Assembly: GCA_030593645.1 (NCBI GenBank)
Contig: JAUVGT010000295.1
Span: 1-6,183, forward strand
Reading direction: 5' to 3'
DNA length: 6,183 nucleotides
DNA from: Deltaproteobacteria bacterium
GTDB lineage: Bacteria > Desulfobacterota > Desulfobacteria > Desulfobacterales > JAUVGT01
In this document: positions 1-6,069 of the stretch, in pieces
Layout of the letters: each line of letters opens with the position of its first letter
How positions within the stretch are numbered: position 1 is the first letter of the stretch
Program-made: the position numbers and the translations under genes
Notes under the pieces: generated by a model
What the model was told of the DNA's origin: nothing
The model's database searches: none
The model's input: only the letters and a program-made list of their open reading frames with translations

Positions 1-136
1 AAAAGTCCAACTTCTGCGTTGTGCTGCATTTCGCAATCATTCAACGTACTATTAGTACGCTTCATGATTACGAAATTTGCACGCCTTGAATTTGAACTTT
101 TTACGAAACCGTCTAATTCGGACTTTTTACGAGACC
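1..136. repeat. Imperfect palindromic dispersed repeat with duplicated tail
   Basis: Positions 1-51 and 53-101 are imperfect inverted copies of each other around a perfect core, CGTACTA-T-TAGTACG (45-59). Roughly three quarters of aligned positions match, with a two-base gap. The right side is followed by two direct copies of a CTTTTTACGA(A/G)ACC tail, ending near 110 and 136. There is no coding frame. I recall very similar AAAAGTCCAACTTCTGCGTTG...TTTTTACGAG repeats as dispersed intergenic elements in Desulfobacteraceae genomes; that is memory, not a search. The window begins inside or at the edge of the repeat, so its left boundary is unknown. Confidence 0.65.
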
Positions 137-173
137 ATCATCACTGGTTCAATCATGAAAAAAGTCAATTCAT

Positions 174-203
174 TTGACAAACGTGTTTAAAATCAATTAT
201 TCA
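174..203 (+). promoter_or_regulatory. Candidate sigma70 promoter for the amidase-like gene
   Basis: A perfect TTGACA -35 hexamer lies at 174-179. With an 18 bp spacer the best -10 is TATTCA at 198-203, which matches TATAAT poorly. It sits about 50 bp upstream of the amidase-like start, the right place for a promoter, but the weak -10 keeps confidence low. Confidence 0.3.
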
Positions 204-235
204 AAGATATTCAAAAGCCTTTAAGGAAAATTTTA

Positions 236-262
236 ATGGTATCATACACCGATGAAAAATGA
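236..262 (+). other. Possible 8-codon leader ORF overlapping the amidase start
   Basis: The only good ribosome-binding sequence here, AAGGA in TTTAAGGAAAA (about 220-229), is spaced for the ATG at 236, not for the ATG at 252. The 236 frame reads MVSYTDEK and stops at TGA 260-262, overlapping the first codons of the amidase-like gene in another frame. It may act in translational coupling, or be coincidence. Confidence 0.25.
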
Positions 263-1043
263 AATCCATAAATATTCAGTCATATTAGTATCAATGGTTT
301 CAATCCTGGCGGTAAGTAATAATAGTGCCAATTCCAGTGATACCAAAAAAGTCCGTGAAATCAGACAAGTTGTGATCGATGCCGGTTTTGGCGGAGATGA
401 CCTTGGCGGATACGGCTGTAAGAAGGGTGTCTATTCCAAGGATATCAATCTTCAAATCGCGAAAAAACTTTCGGATAAAATTCAAAAAGAATTTCATTTT
501 GAAGTGATCATGACCCGGCAAAAGGACATGACTCTTTCACTTGAAAAACGAACCCATATTGCCAACAGCAATAATGGAGATCTGTTTATTTCCATCCATA
601 CCAATGCCGCGGAAGATTATCAGATATATGGTATTGAAACATTTTACCTGGGAATATCCAATCCCGGCAGTAAATCGGAAAATAAAAAAACAAACCAAAA
701 GTCTCAAACTGAGAAAGAAAAAAATCTGGACACAATATTCACAAGTCTGCTGGTTGATACCGACATAAACGAATCGAAACAGCTGGCTGCCGATATTCAG
801 GAAGCATTATGCGGTCATTTAATAAAAAAATATGAGCATATCAAAAACCGGGGAATAAAAAAGGCTCCATTTTATGTGCTGCTGGGTACTAAAATGCCGG
901 CGGTAATCATCCAGACATCCTTTATTACCAATCCAAGAGAATGCGCGAGATTGACATCTTTAAAATATCAGGATGATTTATGCGACGGTATCATCAAAGG
1001 TATTCGGCAATATATCGGGAATATAAAAAAAAGGACAAAATAA
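252..1043 (+). CDS. Secreted Amidase_3-fold protein, probably catalytically inactive
   Basis: This 263-residue protein matches the N-acetylmuramoyl-L-alanine amidase type 3 fold, which normally cleaves the lactyl-peptide bond of peptidoglycan using zinc. The N-terminus (K2, hydrophobic stretch about 9-22, small residues near 26-29) looks like a signal peptide, implying export to the periplasm. Family blocks are present in order: VVIDAGFGG (40-48), VYSKDINLQIA (60-70), SIHTNA (114-119), the LLVDTDINESKQLA helix (166-179) and VIIQTSFITNPRE (218-230). Compared with the family consensus, the first zinc His is Phe46, the zinc Glu is Ser62 and the catalytic Glu is Gln221; only His116 remains. I infer a non-hydrolytic, perhaps peptidoglycan-binding, role. 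The 252 ATG is the only in-frame ATG before the signal peptide, since a stop lies at 234-236, but its ribosome-binding site is poorly spaced. The stop is TAA and overlaps the next gene. Confidence 0.85.
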   Translation: MKNEIHKYSVILVSMVSILAVSNNSANSSDTKKVREIRQVVIDAGFGGDDLGGYGCKKGVYSKDINLQIAKKLSDKIQKEFHFEVIMTRQKDMTLSLEKRTHIANSNNGDLFISIHTNAAEDYQIYGIETFYLGISNPGSKSENKKTNQKSQTEKEKNLDTIFTSLLVDTDINESKQLAADIQEALCGHLIKKYEHIKNRGIKKAPFYVLLGTKMPAVIIQTSFITNPRECARLTSLKYQDDLCDGIIKGIRQYIGNIKKRTK

Positions 1044-1750
1044 TCAAAATTTTAATAATTAAAACCGGCAGCACTCTTCCGACACTGATTAAAAAAAACG
1101 GAGATTTTGAGGACTATATAAAGACTGGTATGGGAATTTCAGACAATCAGGCTATCGTCACAGACGTGACCAAAGGAGAACATTTGCCTGATTATAATAA
1201 GATCTCTGCTATCGTGGTTACCGGCTCCCATGCCATGGTTACAGACCATGAAAAATGGAGTGAAGCTGCTGCTGAATGGTTAAAAGACGCTGTTCAACAT
1301 AAGATTCCGACACTGGGAATCTGCTACGGACACCAGCTCCTGGCATATTCACTGGGCGGAGAAGTCGGTAATAATACTCATGGTGGTGAATTCGGCACCG
1401 TAGAAGTTCATCTAAATAAAAATGCTGAATCTGACAGGCTTTTTAGTAAATTCCCTGAAAAAGTAAACGTACAAGTATGCCATTCGCAATCGGTATTAAA
1501 ACTCCCTAAAAATACAACACTCCTTGGGTCCAGTAAAATGGATCCTCACCAGGCCTTTGTTTATAATGATACAGCATGGGGTATCCAGTTTCACCCGGAG
1601 TTTGACGCGGATATTACAATCGAATATATCCACCACTTCAAAGAGATGCTCCATAACTTAAACAAAAATCCGGAGAATTTAGTTGCGCAGACTAAAAATA
1701 CTGAGTTTGGTAATCGATTTTTAAGGAGATTTGCAGACCTGATCAGGTAG
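980..1750 (+). CDS. Class I glutamine amidotransferase (GuaA-type GATase1 domain)
   Basis: A stand-alone class I glutamine amidotransferase domain, which hydrolyses glutamine and passes ammonia to an unknown acceptor in the cytoplasm. Numbered from codon 1043, the nucleophile is Cys94 in GICYGHQ (92-98) and the His-Glu pair is His184/Glu186 in FHPEF (183-187). VVTGSH (58-63) and the HGGEFG block (113-118) also fit. All catalytic residues are intact, so activity is likely; the acceptor is unknown. The start is uncertain. Homologues should begin MKILIIKTGSTLP, but the codon before KILIIKTG is ATC at 1043-1045, with AAAGGA seven bases upstream. The nearest ATG, at 980, has AGGA six bases upstream and adds 21 unconserved residues encoded inside the amidase-like gene. 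I list the ATG form (256 residues); the conserved core is 235 residues. The stop is TAG. It is probably co-transcribed with the upstream gene. Confidence 0.88.
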   Translation: MRRYHQRYSAIYREYKKKDKIIKILIIKTGSTLPTLIKKNGDFEDYIKTGMGISDNQAIVTDVTKGEHLPDYNKISAIVVTGSHAMVTDHEKWSEAAAEWLKDAVQHKIPTLGICYGHQLLAYSLGGEVGNNTHGGEFGTVEVHLNKNAESDRLFSKFPEKVNVQVCHSQSVLKLPKNTTLLGSSKMDPHQAFVYNDTAWGIQFHPEFDADITIEYIHHFKEMLHNLNKNPENLVAQTKNTEFGNRFLRRFADLIR

Positions 1751-1949
1751 GTATTCAAAAGGATTCATAAAGTGGTTAGAAGCGGTTTCAAAACTTATGG
1801 CATTCTACATTATTCTATAGAACAAGGCGTCTTCCTTATTCGATCCTCCGTTGCAAACCTCCGTCGCTAAAGCTATGGCGGTCAAGAGGCTATGCGGGAC
1901 AAGCGTTCATCTTTTACCGATAACTCTTATCTCTTGGCATCGCAAGGCC
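1751..1949. other. Convergent intergenic gap with a weak hairpin, no gene seen
   Basis: This gap lies between the ends of the amidotransferase (plus) and DUF362 (minus) genes. It holds a 10 bp palindrome TTCTATAGAA near 1812-1821 and a short possible hairpin, CCGTCG/TGGCGG, at 1861-1881. Neither has a U-tract, so I cannot call a terminator. The segment around 1850-1910 resembles intergenic text I have seen repeated in other bacterial genomes, but I cannot verify that here. Confidence 0.3.
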
Positions 1950-2441
1950 CTATCTTCCAAGCAGCCAATTAAGCGCCCGCATAACACGCATCTTCAAATA
2001 TGCCAAAGTAATTGTAAAAATCATTCTCCGGTCAAAGTTGGGATTTCCTGTTTTTCCAAGAAAAGAGATATAGTGAACATGATCCGCGACACATACTGTA
2101 CATCCTTTGACGCGAATGTATTTTGCTTTCAAATTTATAAAGCATGTAAAAAGTGTTTTTAAATGAGTCAGTAATAGATCATTCGATTTTGTTTTTGTTT
2201 CATCCACTTCACTGCATGTTTTGTACCTGCTCTTAATACTCACTTTCTTTCCATTTATTTGACCTTCCCAACTGGTACAATTTCCCACAAAGAGGACTTT
2301 TTCATCTTCAGCAAAATCAATCGGTTGATCCACTTTTCCCACGACATAATGGATCTTTTTCATCTTTTTATTTATATCCGGGTAAGAAGCATCAAGTATG
2401 TGCATGGTCTCCTGCAGGGCGCCGGGGCATCCGCCCCAGCA
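1950..2441 (-). pseudogene. C-terminal part of the DUF362 gene, downstream of an in-frame UAG
   Basis: This segment continues the upstream DUF362 gene in the same frame. After the UAG at 2444-2442, twelve codons read CWGGCPGALQET, then the first Met (2405), then 150 more residues to TAG at 1952-1950. With the UAG decoded, the whole protein would be 480 residues. The part is Cys-rich: whole-protein positions 318, 322, 372, 393, 417, 431 and 434, including CWGGC and CTVC. That suggests, but does not show, a metal or Fe-S site. The block DEKVLFVGNCTSWEG and the conserved-looking NPNFDRRM tail read like real protein, with no frameshift. AGGAG lies only three bases before the 2405 ATG, so separate initiation giving a 151-residue protein is possible. 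It could be a dead fragment, a reinitiated product, or the end of a readthrough protein. Confidence 0.7.
2421..2440 (-). promoter_or_regulatory. Strong mRNA hairpin directly after the in-frame UAG
   Basis: On the minus-strand transcript, GCUGGGGC (2440-2433) pairs with GCCCCGGC (2428-2421) around a GGAU tetraloop. This gives eight pairs, one of them U-G, and starts two bases after the UAG. Such placement is typical of elements proposed to stimulate stop-codon recoding. The bases also encode the Gly/Cys/Pro-rich CWGGCPG motif, so the structure could be a by-product of codon content. Confidence 0.45.
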
Positions 2442-2444
2442 CTA
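2442..2444 (-). other. In-frame UAG codon inside the DUF362 reading frame
   Basis: This is codon 317 of a 480-codon frame. The context is CAT TCC CGC GAT TAG TGC TGG GGC GGA TGC. Either a sense codon one change away (TAT or TAC for Tyr, TGG, CAG, AAG and others) mutated recently, or the UAG is read through or decoded as pyrrolysine. No pyl genes lie in the window. Three of the six other gene ends here use TAG as terminator. Confidence 0.8.
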
Positions 2445-3392
2445 ATCGCGGGAATGTTTTTCAGGAAACTTCCCCACCGTACATGTCAGATTCGGATAAT
2501 CAGAAAAATAACGGTCTATGGGCTCCATACAGAATTTAAAATTTTCGGTCTTTTTTTGCATCTCTTCCAGCGGGAAATCCCCTGAAACCTCTATTTCATT
2601 CAAATCCATCGGCCCGAACCCGTTGTTTGCTGAATAACGTAAGTGTACCAGGTCATTCGGGTCCACGTTAACCATGTGGCAACCTACCGTATCTACCGCA
2701 CATGAATTTGTCCCCATGACAATCGCCCCCATGGGAAACGGTGTCGGTGTGAGCATGGTCTCCTGCCCGGCTGTAATGGCATCTATAGCTATGAATTTGG
2801 GCTGGATGACCTCCTGGAGATCGGAAATCTTATGTTCCAGGAAGCTGTTATGGTCCACAAGTCTGTGACGATCGTCCTGGATACCGATAAAATTTTTAAG
2901 ACTGAGTGTTAACCGCGTCCATGGATGCGCTTTAAATTTCGGGAGGTTGATTAAAAAATCACAGTCTGCCACCGGTTTGGGAACAAAAAGCTGCTTCCTT
3001 AAAGCCTTTTTCCCATCAATATTGACAGGGACCTGCCTGACCTCTTCAAAGTAATGGACTTTAACCTTATGCTTTTTGATGATCTCCGGATAGCCCGCCT
3101 GGCTGAAAGTCCATCGTGTGGGTACAGTCAAACCGGATCTTTCACCTACAGCAAATTCACTGACATTCTCTGCCGCCGGTTTAACAGCGGATATGACCCC
3201 ATCCAAAAATTCTTTCCTTGTAAATGCGTGGGGAAACACTTCCTTGTGGGCAATAACCACATTTGGTTTAAACAAAACCCTACCGGTCGGCCTGACATTG
3301 AGTTCTTGAATACCTTCAGCGATAATCCCTGAAATCTTTACCGGATCATACTCCTCGCACCGCATGATAAGAACTTTGTGTTTTTCTTTCAT
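2442..3392 (-). CDS. DUF362 domain protein, N-terminal 316 residues, ending at a premature UAG
   Basis: This carries the DUF362 core, a family of unknown biochemical function often found with Fe-S modules. Visible blocks are FKPNVV (41-46), FLINLPKFKAHPWTR (146-160), the following TLSLKNFIGI (162-171), IAIDAITAG (201-209) and GTNSCAVDTVG (227-237). After HSRD316 the frame meets UAG (2444-2442) and then continues open for 163 codons, so the product is either truncated before its Cys-rich C-terminus or made by readthrough. The start ATG (3392-3390) overlaps the patatin TGA stop as ATGA, and GGAGGG lies just upstream inside the patatin gene, so translation is coupled. It is the last gene of the minus-strand run. 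The domain assignment is firm; the role is unknown. Confidence 0.88.
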   Translation of the reverse strand: MKEKHKVLIMRCEEYDPVKISGIIAEGIQELNVRPTGRVLFKPNVVIAHKEVFPHAFTRKEFLDGVISAVKPAAENVSEFAVGERSGLTVPTRWTFSQAGYPEIIKKHKVKVHYFEEVRQVPVNIDGKKALRKQLFVPKPVADCDFLINLPKFKAHPWTRLTLSLKNFIGIQDDRHRLVDHNSFLEHKISDLQEVIQPKFIAIDAITAGQETMLTPTPFPMGAIVMGTNSCAVDTVGCHMVNVDPNDLVHLRYSANNGFGPMDLNEIEVSGDFPLEEMQKKTENFKFCMEPIDRYFSDYPNLTCTVGKFPEKHSRD

Positions 3393-4261
3393 TTACCCTC
3401 CGCGCTGTTTTGAATAAAATCATCAATTTCCCGAACCGCTTTCTCCCCAATCTCAAACCCAATATTATAATCATGCCGCAGCGTTTTAAACTCCGTTGTG
3501 GTTCTGCCGGTTAAAAACGTTTCAGGCGGCATGATTTGCATAATGTTTTTCCCCTCAGACGGGTTTTCGATAGTCCTTACTTTTTGCATATATACATCAG
3601 CATGACTGTTTATTGTATTTTTGAGATTCGGCCTATTTTTAAAAAAAAATGAGGAAATTTTGGCTTCAATACCTCTTTTCTTAACATAACCTTCTGGTCG
3701 GGAACGAATCACAACAATCCGATCCGCCCCCCGGTTTTGGGCTTCCATGATTGGAATCGGATCTGATAGACCGCCATCTGTTAAGTTAAACTCACCTATC
3801 TGGGGAAATTTTCGATACAGCAGCGGTACCGCGCTTGAGGCTTTAAGCAAATGAAACATGTTTTGAGAATCCGGTTCCAGGTAGCGTGGAAGACCTGAAT
3901 CGACATCCGTACATACAACCGCAAAATTCTTGTCATTTGTTTTTTTTATTATTGAATCGACATCCAGGGGGTATTCAATTTTTAAAACATCCCACAGCCA
4001 GTCGATATCCATATAATGCCCGCCCAGTAAAAACTTTTTAAAGCTAAAAAACTCAGGTCTGAGCATATGGTCTGTATAAATTGTAAAGTTCCTTCGATAC
4101 TGACCTGCCAGGTGGGACGAAAGGTTACAGGCCCCGGCGGACACACCGATATAAATATCAAAGGGATCAAATTTATTATGTAAAAATGCATCCAGTACAC
4201 CGGCGGAAAAAATACCGCGCATACCGCCTCCTTCAACAACCAGTGCTCTTTTACCGCTCAT
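3389..4261 (-). CDS. Patatin-like phospholipase, YjjU type
   Basis: A 290-residue cytosolic or membrane-associated lipid acyl hydrolase of the patatin family, expected to cleave acyl esters with a Ser-Asp dyad. The oxyanion-hole loop GGGMRG is at 11-16, the nucleophile elbow GVSAG at 39-43 gives Ser41, and DGG at 162-164 gives Asp162. The SSAVPLL block (142-148) is also typical. Length and the N-terminal ALVVEGGGMRGIFSAGVLDAF layout resemble E. coli YjjU, so the enzyme looks complete and active; the substrate is not predictable. There is no signal peptide or secretion domain. The start ATG at 4261 follows AAGGA by about 11 bases, 44 bases after the alpha/beta hydrolase stop. Its TGA overlaps the DUF362 start, showing tight operon packing. 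Homology to the family is clear; naming it YjjU is only a likeness. Confidence 0.9.
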   Translation of the reverse strand: MSGKRALVVEGGGMRGIFSAGVLDAFLHNKFDPFDIYIGVSAGACNLSSHLAGQYRRNFTIYTDHMLRPEFFSFKKFLLGGHYMDIDWLWDVLKIEYPLDVDSIIKKTNDKNFAVVCTDVDSGLPRYLEPDSQNMFHLLKASSAVPLLYRKFPQIGEFNLTDGGLSDPIPIMEAQNRGADRIVVIRSRPEGYVKKRGIEAKISSFFFKNRPNLKNTINSHADVYMQKVRTIENPSEGKNIMQIMPPETFLTGRTTTEFKTLRHDYNIGFEIGEKAVREIDDFIQNSAEGK

Positions 4262-4305
4262 TGATTATTCAATCCTTATGTCGATAAATAGTTTGTGGAT
4301 AGAAT

Positions 4306-5103
4306 CTATCTCAAAAATAGGAATTTTTCAACCGCCTCTTTGAAAAGTTCCGGCTGGTCATCATATACAACATGATATGCGCCTTTGATTTCAGAAAAAT
4401 AACCGTTTGAAAGGACACGTGCCATCTTTTCCGCTTCTTCTCGGGAAAAATCACTTAACTCACCCTTCATTACAAGTGTCGGGCATTTAACCTGTTTTAA
4501 TTCTTCCCACCATGATTTCATATTATTGTATTTTAAGATCTCAAGTATATGATCAAAACTGAAAATCGGCCAGAATCCTGTCTCCCGCTCTTCGAATAGT
4601 TCAATAAAATGATCGGCAAATGAAGGACGAATATTTTTATAAAAACGTCTGACTTCTTTTAAGCACATGAATGGTAGCGGCCATGTTCGAAACCATTCCT
4701 TCCATTCCTCAATATATCCTTCTGGCTTTGCCTGGGTCCACATGTCCACAATGACCAGCTTCTTTACACGTTCAGGATAATTGGAGGCCAGAAGCCATGC
4801 ATTCAGCCCACCGGTTGAATGACCGATAAATATCGCATTATCGATTTCAAGTTCATTCAAGAAATTAACAATATCCTGCACGGACTCTTCCCTTGAATAC
4901 CCGGTATCAGGTTTATCACTCAATCCATGTCCTCTTTGATCCATCCCGATGACATGATATTTTTCCTTTAACCACATTGCCGTATCGTACCAGTTTGTTG
5001 CCCGGGACATGACCCCGTGTAATAATATCAGGTACGGGCCTGTTCCCCCATAATCTACATAAGATAGTTTTATGTCTTTAGTGTTTACAAAACCACGTTT
5101 CAT
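4306..5103 (-). CDS. Alpha/beta-fold hydrolase
   Basis: A 265-residue alpha/beta hydrolase of the broad esterase/haloperoxidase-like group, cytosolic, substrate unknown. The HG oxyanion motif is at 29-30, the DQRGHG loop at 55-60, nucleophile Ser96 in GHSTG (94-98), the probable acid Asp218 in MKGELSDF (212-219) and catalytic His244 in GAYHVV. All three triad positions are filled. A cap region rich in Trp and aromatic residues runs about 122-200. I chose the ATG at 5103 because AGGAGG (5114-5109) lies five bases upstream and homologues would begin near MKRGFVNTKDIKLSYVDYG. A longer frame from 5154 would overlap the exporter gene. The stop is TAG with a second in-frame TAA nine codons on. It lies 13 bases after the exporter stop and before the lipase gene, so it is probably in the same transcript. 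Confidence 0.9.
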   Translation of the reverse strand: MKRGFVNTKDIKLSYVDYGGTGPYLILLHGVMSRATNWYDTAMWLKEKYHVIGMDQRGHGLSDKPDTGYSREESVQDIVNFLNELEIDNAIFIGHSTGGLNAWLLASNYPERVKKLVIVDMWTQAKPEGYIEEWKEWFRTWPLPFMCLKEVRRFYKNIRPSFADHFIELFEERETGFWPIFSFDHILEILKYNNMKSWWEELKQVKCPTLVMKGELSDFSREEAEKMARVLSNGYFSEIKGAYHVVYDDQPELFKEAVEKFLFLR

Positions 5104-5116
5104 TTTTTCCTCCTGA

Positions 5117-5746
5117 TTATCGATTAGAAAACACCAATCCGGCCCCAAAACCAATAAAAAGGGAGCCCAATATACGGTTAAACAGTTTATGCAGCCGGTC
5201 CCGATATAAATGCGCCATTATGAAAACTCCACCGATCGACCATATCATCATGCAGATAAATACCACGGCAGCCAGGGTTACAATCAACACCATAAAATTA
5301 TAAACCTGTATTTCTGATGAATGAACAAATTGGGGAAATAGTGCAGTAAAAAATATGATTGCTTTTGGATTCCCAAGCCCAACGAAAAGAGCCTGAAAAA
5401 AAATCCGCCCCGGCGTTTTTTTCACCAGGTCTGCGGTATCTTCCAGACTCTGTGTCTTGACTAATTTTTGAAACCAGCATTTAACACCGATATATATCAA
5501 GTAAGCGGCTCCCAGGTATTTAATGGCCAGAAAAGCAAAACCTGACGAGACAATGATCGCACCAAGTCCTATGGCGGAAACTGTTGCCATAATCACAGCC
5601 GCTAAGGTAACACCGGATGCCGTAAACATAGATCGCTTCCGGCCATATCTTACTCCATGGCTCAAAGCAAGAAGCACACTTGGCCCGGGAAGTATTGTCG
5701 ATATAAATATGACCGTCGTATAAATCATCCAATTCTCAAAAGACAT
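5117..5746 (-). CDS. LysE/RhtB family amino-acid exporter
   Basis: An inner-membrane protein of the LysE/RhtB translocator superfamily, which exports amino acids or related small molecules using the proton gradient. Counting 209 residues from the ATG at 5746, the signature PGPS is at 20-23, the LGAAYLIYIG helix at 78-87, and GNPKA at 125-129, each where the family has them. About six hydrophobic segments are visible, near 7-29, 41-62, 66-90, 115-138, 149-172 and 192-207. The substrate cannot be told from sequence. I prefer the 5746 start, with GGAG about ten bases upstream and a family-like MSFENW start, over the ATG at 5764, which adds MWSITI. The stop is TAA. It is the first gene of the minus-strand run, and its upstream region is the MITE described separately, which may supply the promoter. 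Confidence 0.9.
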   Translation of the reverse strand: MSFENWMIYTTVIFISTILPGPSVLLALSHGVRYGRKRSMFTASGVTLAAVIMATVSAIGLGAIIVSSGFAFLAIKYLGAAYLIYIGVKCWFQKLVKTQSLEDTADLVKKTPGRIFFQALFVGLGNPKAIIFFTALFPQFVHSSEIQVYNFMVLIVTLAAVVFICMMIWSIGGVFIMAHLYRDRLHKLFNRILGSLFIGFGAGLVFSNR

Positions 5747-5784
5747 AATAGTTATACTCCACATTTTTGTTTTTTCTTCAATTT

Positions 5785-5793
5785 AATTAATAT
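5785..5793 (+). repeat. Left copy of the 9 bp direct repeat flanking the MITE
   Basis: AATTAATAT abuts the element's left end and is identical to the copy at 6070-6078. It is best read as one half of a target-site duplication. The AT-rich sequence means some chance of coincidence. Confidence 0.65.
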
Positions 5794-5814
5794 GAGAGCC
5801 GGGGAGTTTTTCAA
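5787..5814 (-). promoter_or_regulatory. Candidate promoter for the exporter operon at the MITE edge
   Basis: On the minus strand TTGAAA (5814-5809) lies 16 bp before TATTAA (5792-5787), about 40 bp upstream of the exporter start. The -35 is inside the MITE end and the -10 inside the flanking 9 bp direct repeat, so insertion may have created a hybrid outward promoter. The -10 matches only four of six bases. Confidence 0.35.
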
Positions 5815-6069
5815 CCAAAGCCCCAATAGGAGCGGAATGAATGATCCGGTCTGGAATTGTACACTGTCTGAATGCATTATAAATCGTTAAAAAGAACAAC
5901 TGATTCATCGTTCTGACAAGTATTGATCATTTTGAAGGAAAGCCTCTAAGCTCTTGTTTTAATGCACACAACTTGTTCTTTTTTTACGAGCTTTTATGCA
6001 TGAGTTTGTACAATTTTAGACCGGATTATTCATGGAGCGGCTAGTCATAGAAAAACTCCCCAATCCCTC
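5794..6069. mobile_element. 276 bp MITE with long inverted arms and a 9 bp target duplication
   Basis: The left end GAGAGCCGGGGAGTTTTTC (5794-5812) and the complement of the right end GAGGGATTGGGGAGTTTTTC (6069-6050) are near-identical. The arms keep pairing inward: 5837-5863 matches the complement of 6007-6033 at 24 of 27 bases, ATGCAT recurs at 5872 and 5996, and 5885-5899 matches the complement of 5973-5988 with small gaps. A ~73 bp centre (5900-5972) is unpaired. AATTAATAT flanks the element exactly on both sides (5785-5793 and 6070-6078), as expected of a 9 bp target duplication. There is no transposase frame, so it would be non-autonomous and depend on an IS elsewhere. I do not recognise the IS family. 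In single-stranded form it would fold into a ~100 bp stem. Confidence 0.75.

Noticed and set aside
1..136. CRISPR array
   Set aside because: There are only two tail copies, without regular repeat-spacer structure and without cas genes.
1751..1867. 39-codon extension of the amidotransferase after its TAG
   Set aside because: The protein is already complete for its family and the extension has no recognisable features, so TAG is taken as the true stop.
1851..2162. Plus-strand 103-codon open frame
   Set aside because: It lies mostly antisense to the well-supported C-terminal DUF362 frame and shows no family motif.
2259..2585. Plus-strand 108-codon open frame
   Set aside because: Shadow of the DUF362 gene on the other strand, crossing the UAG region; composition is not protein-like.
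5885..5988. Intrinsic terminator from the A-rich/T-rich inverted repeat
   Set aside because: The arms are about 73 bp apart and AT-rich, and they belong to the larger concentric palindrome of the MITE.
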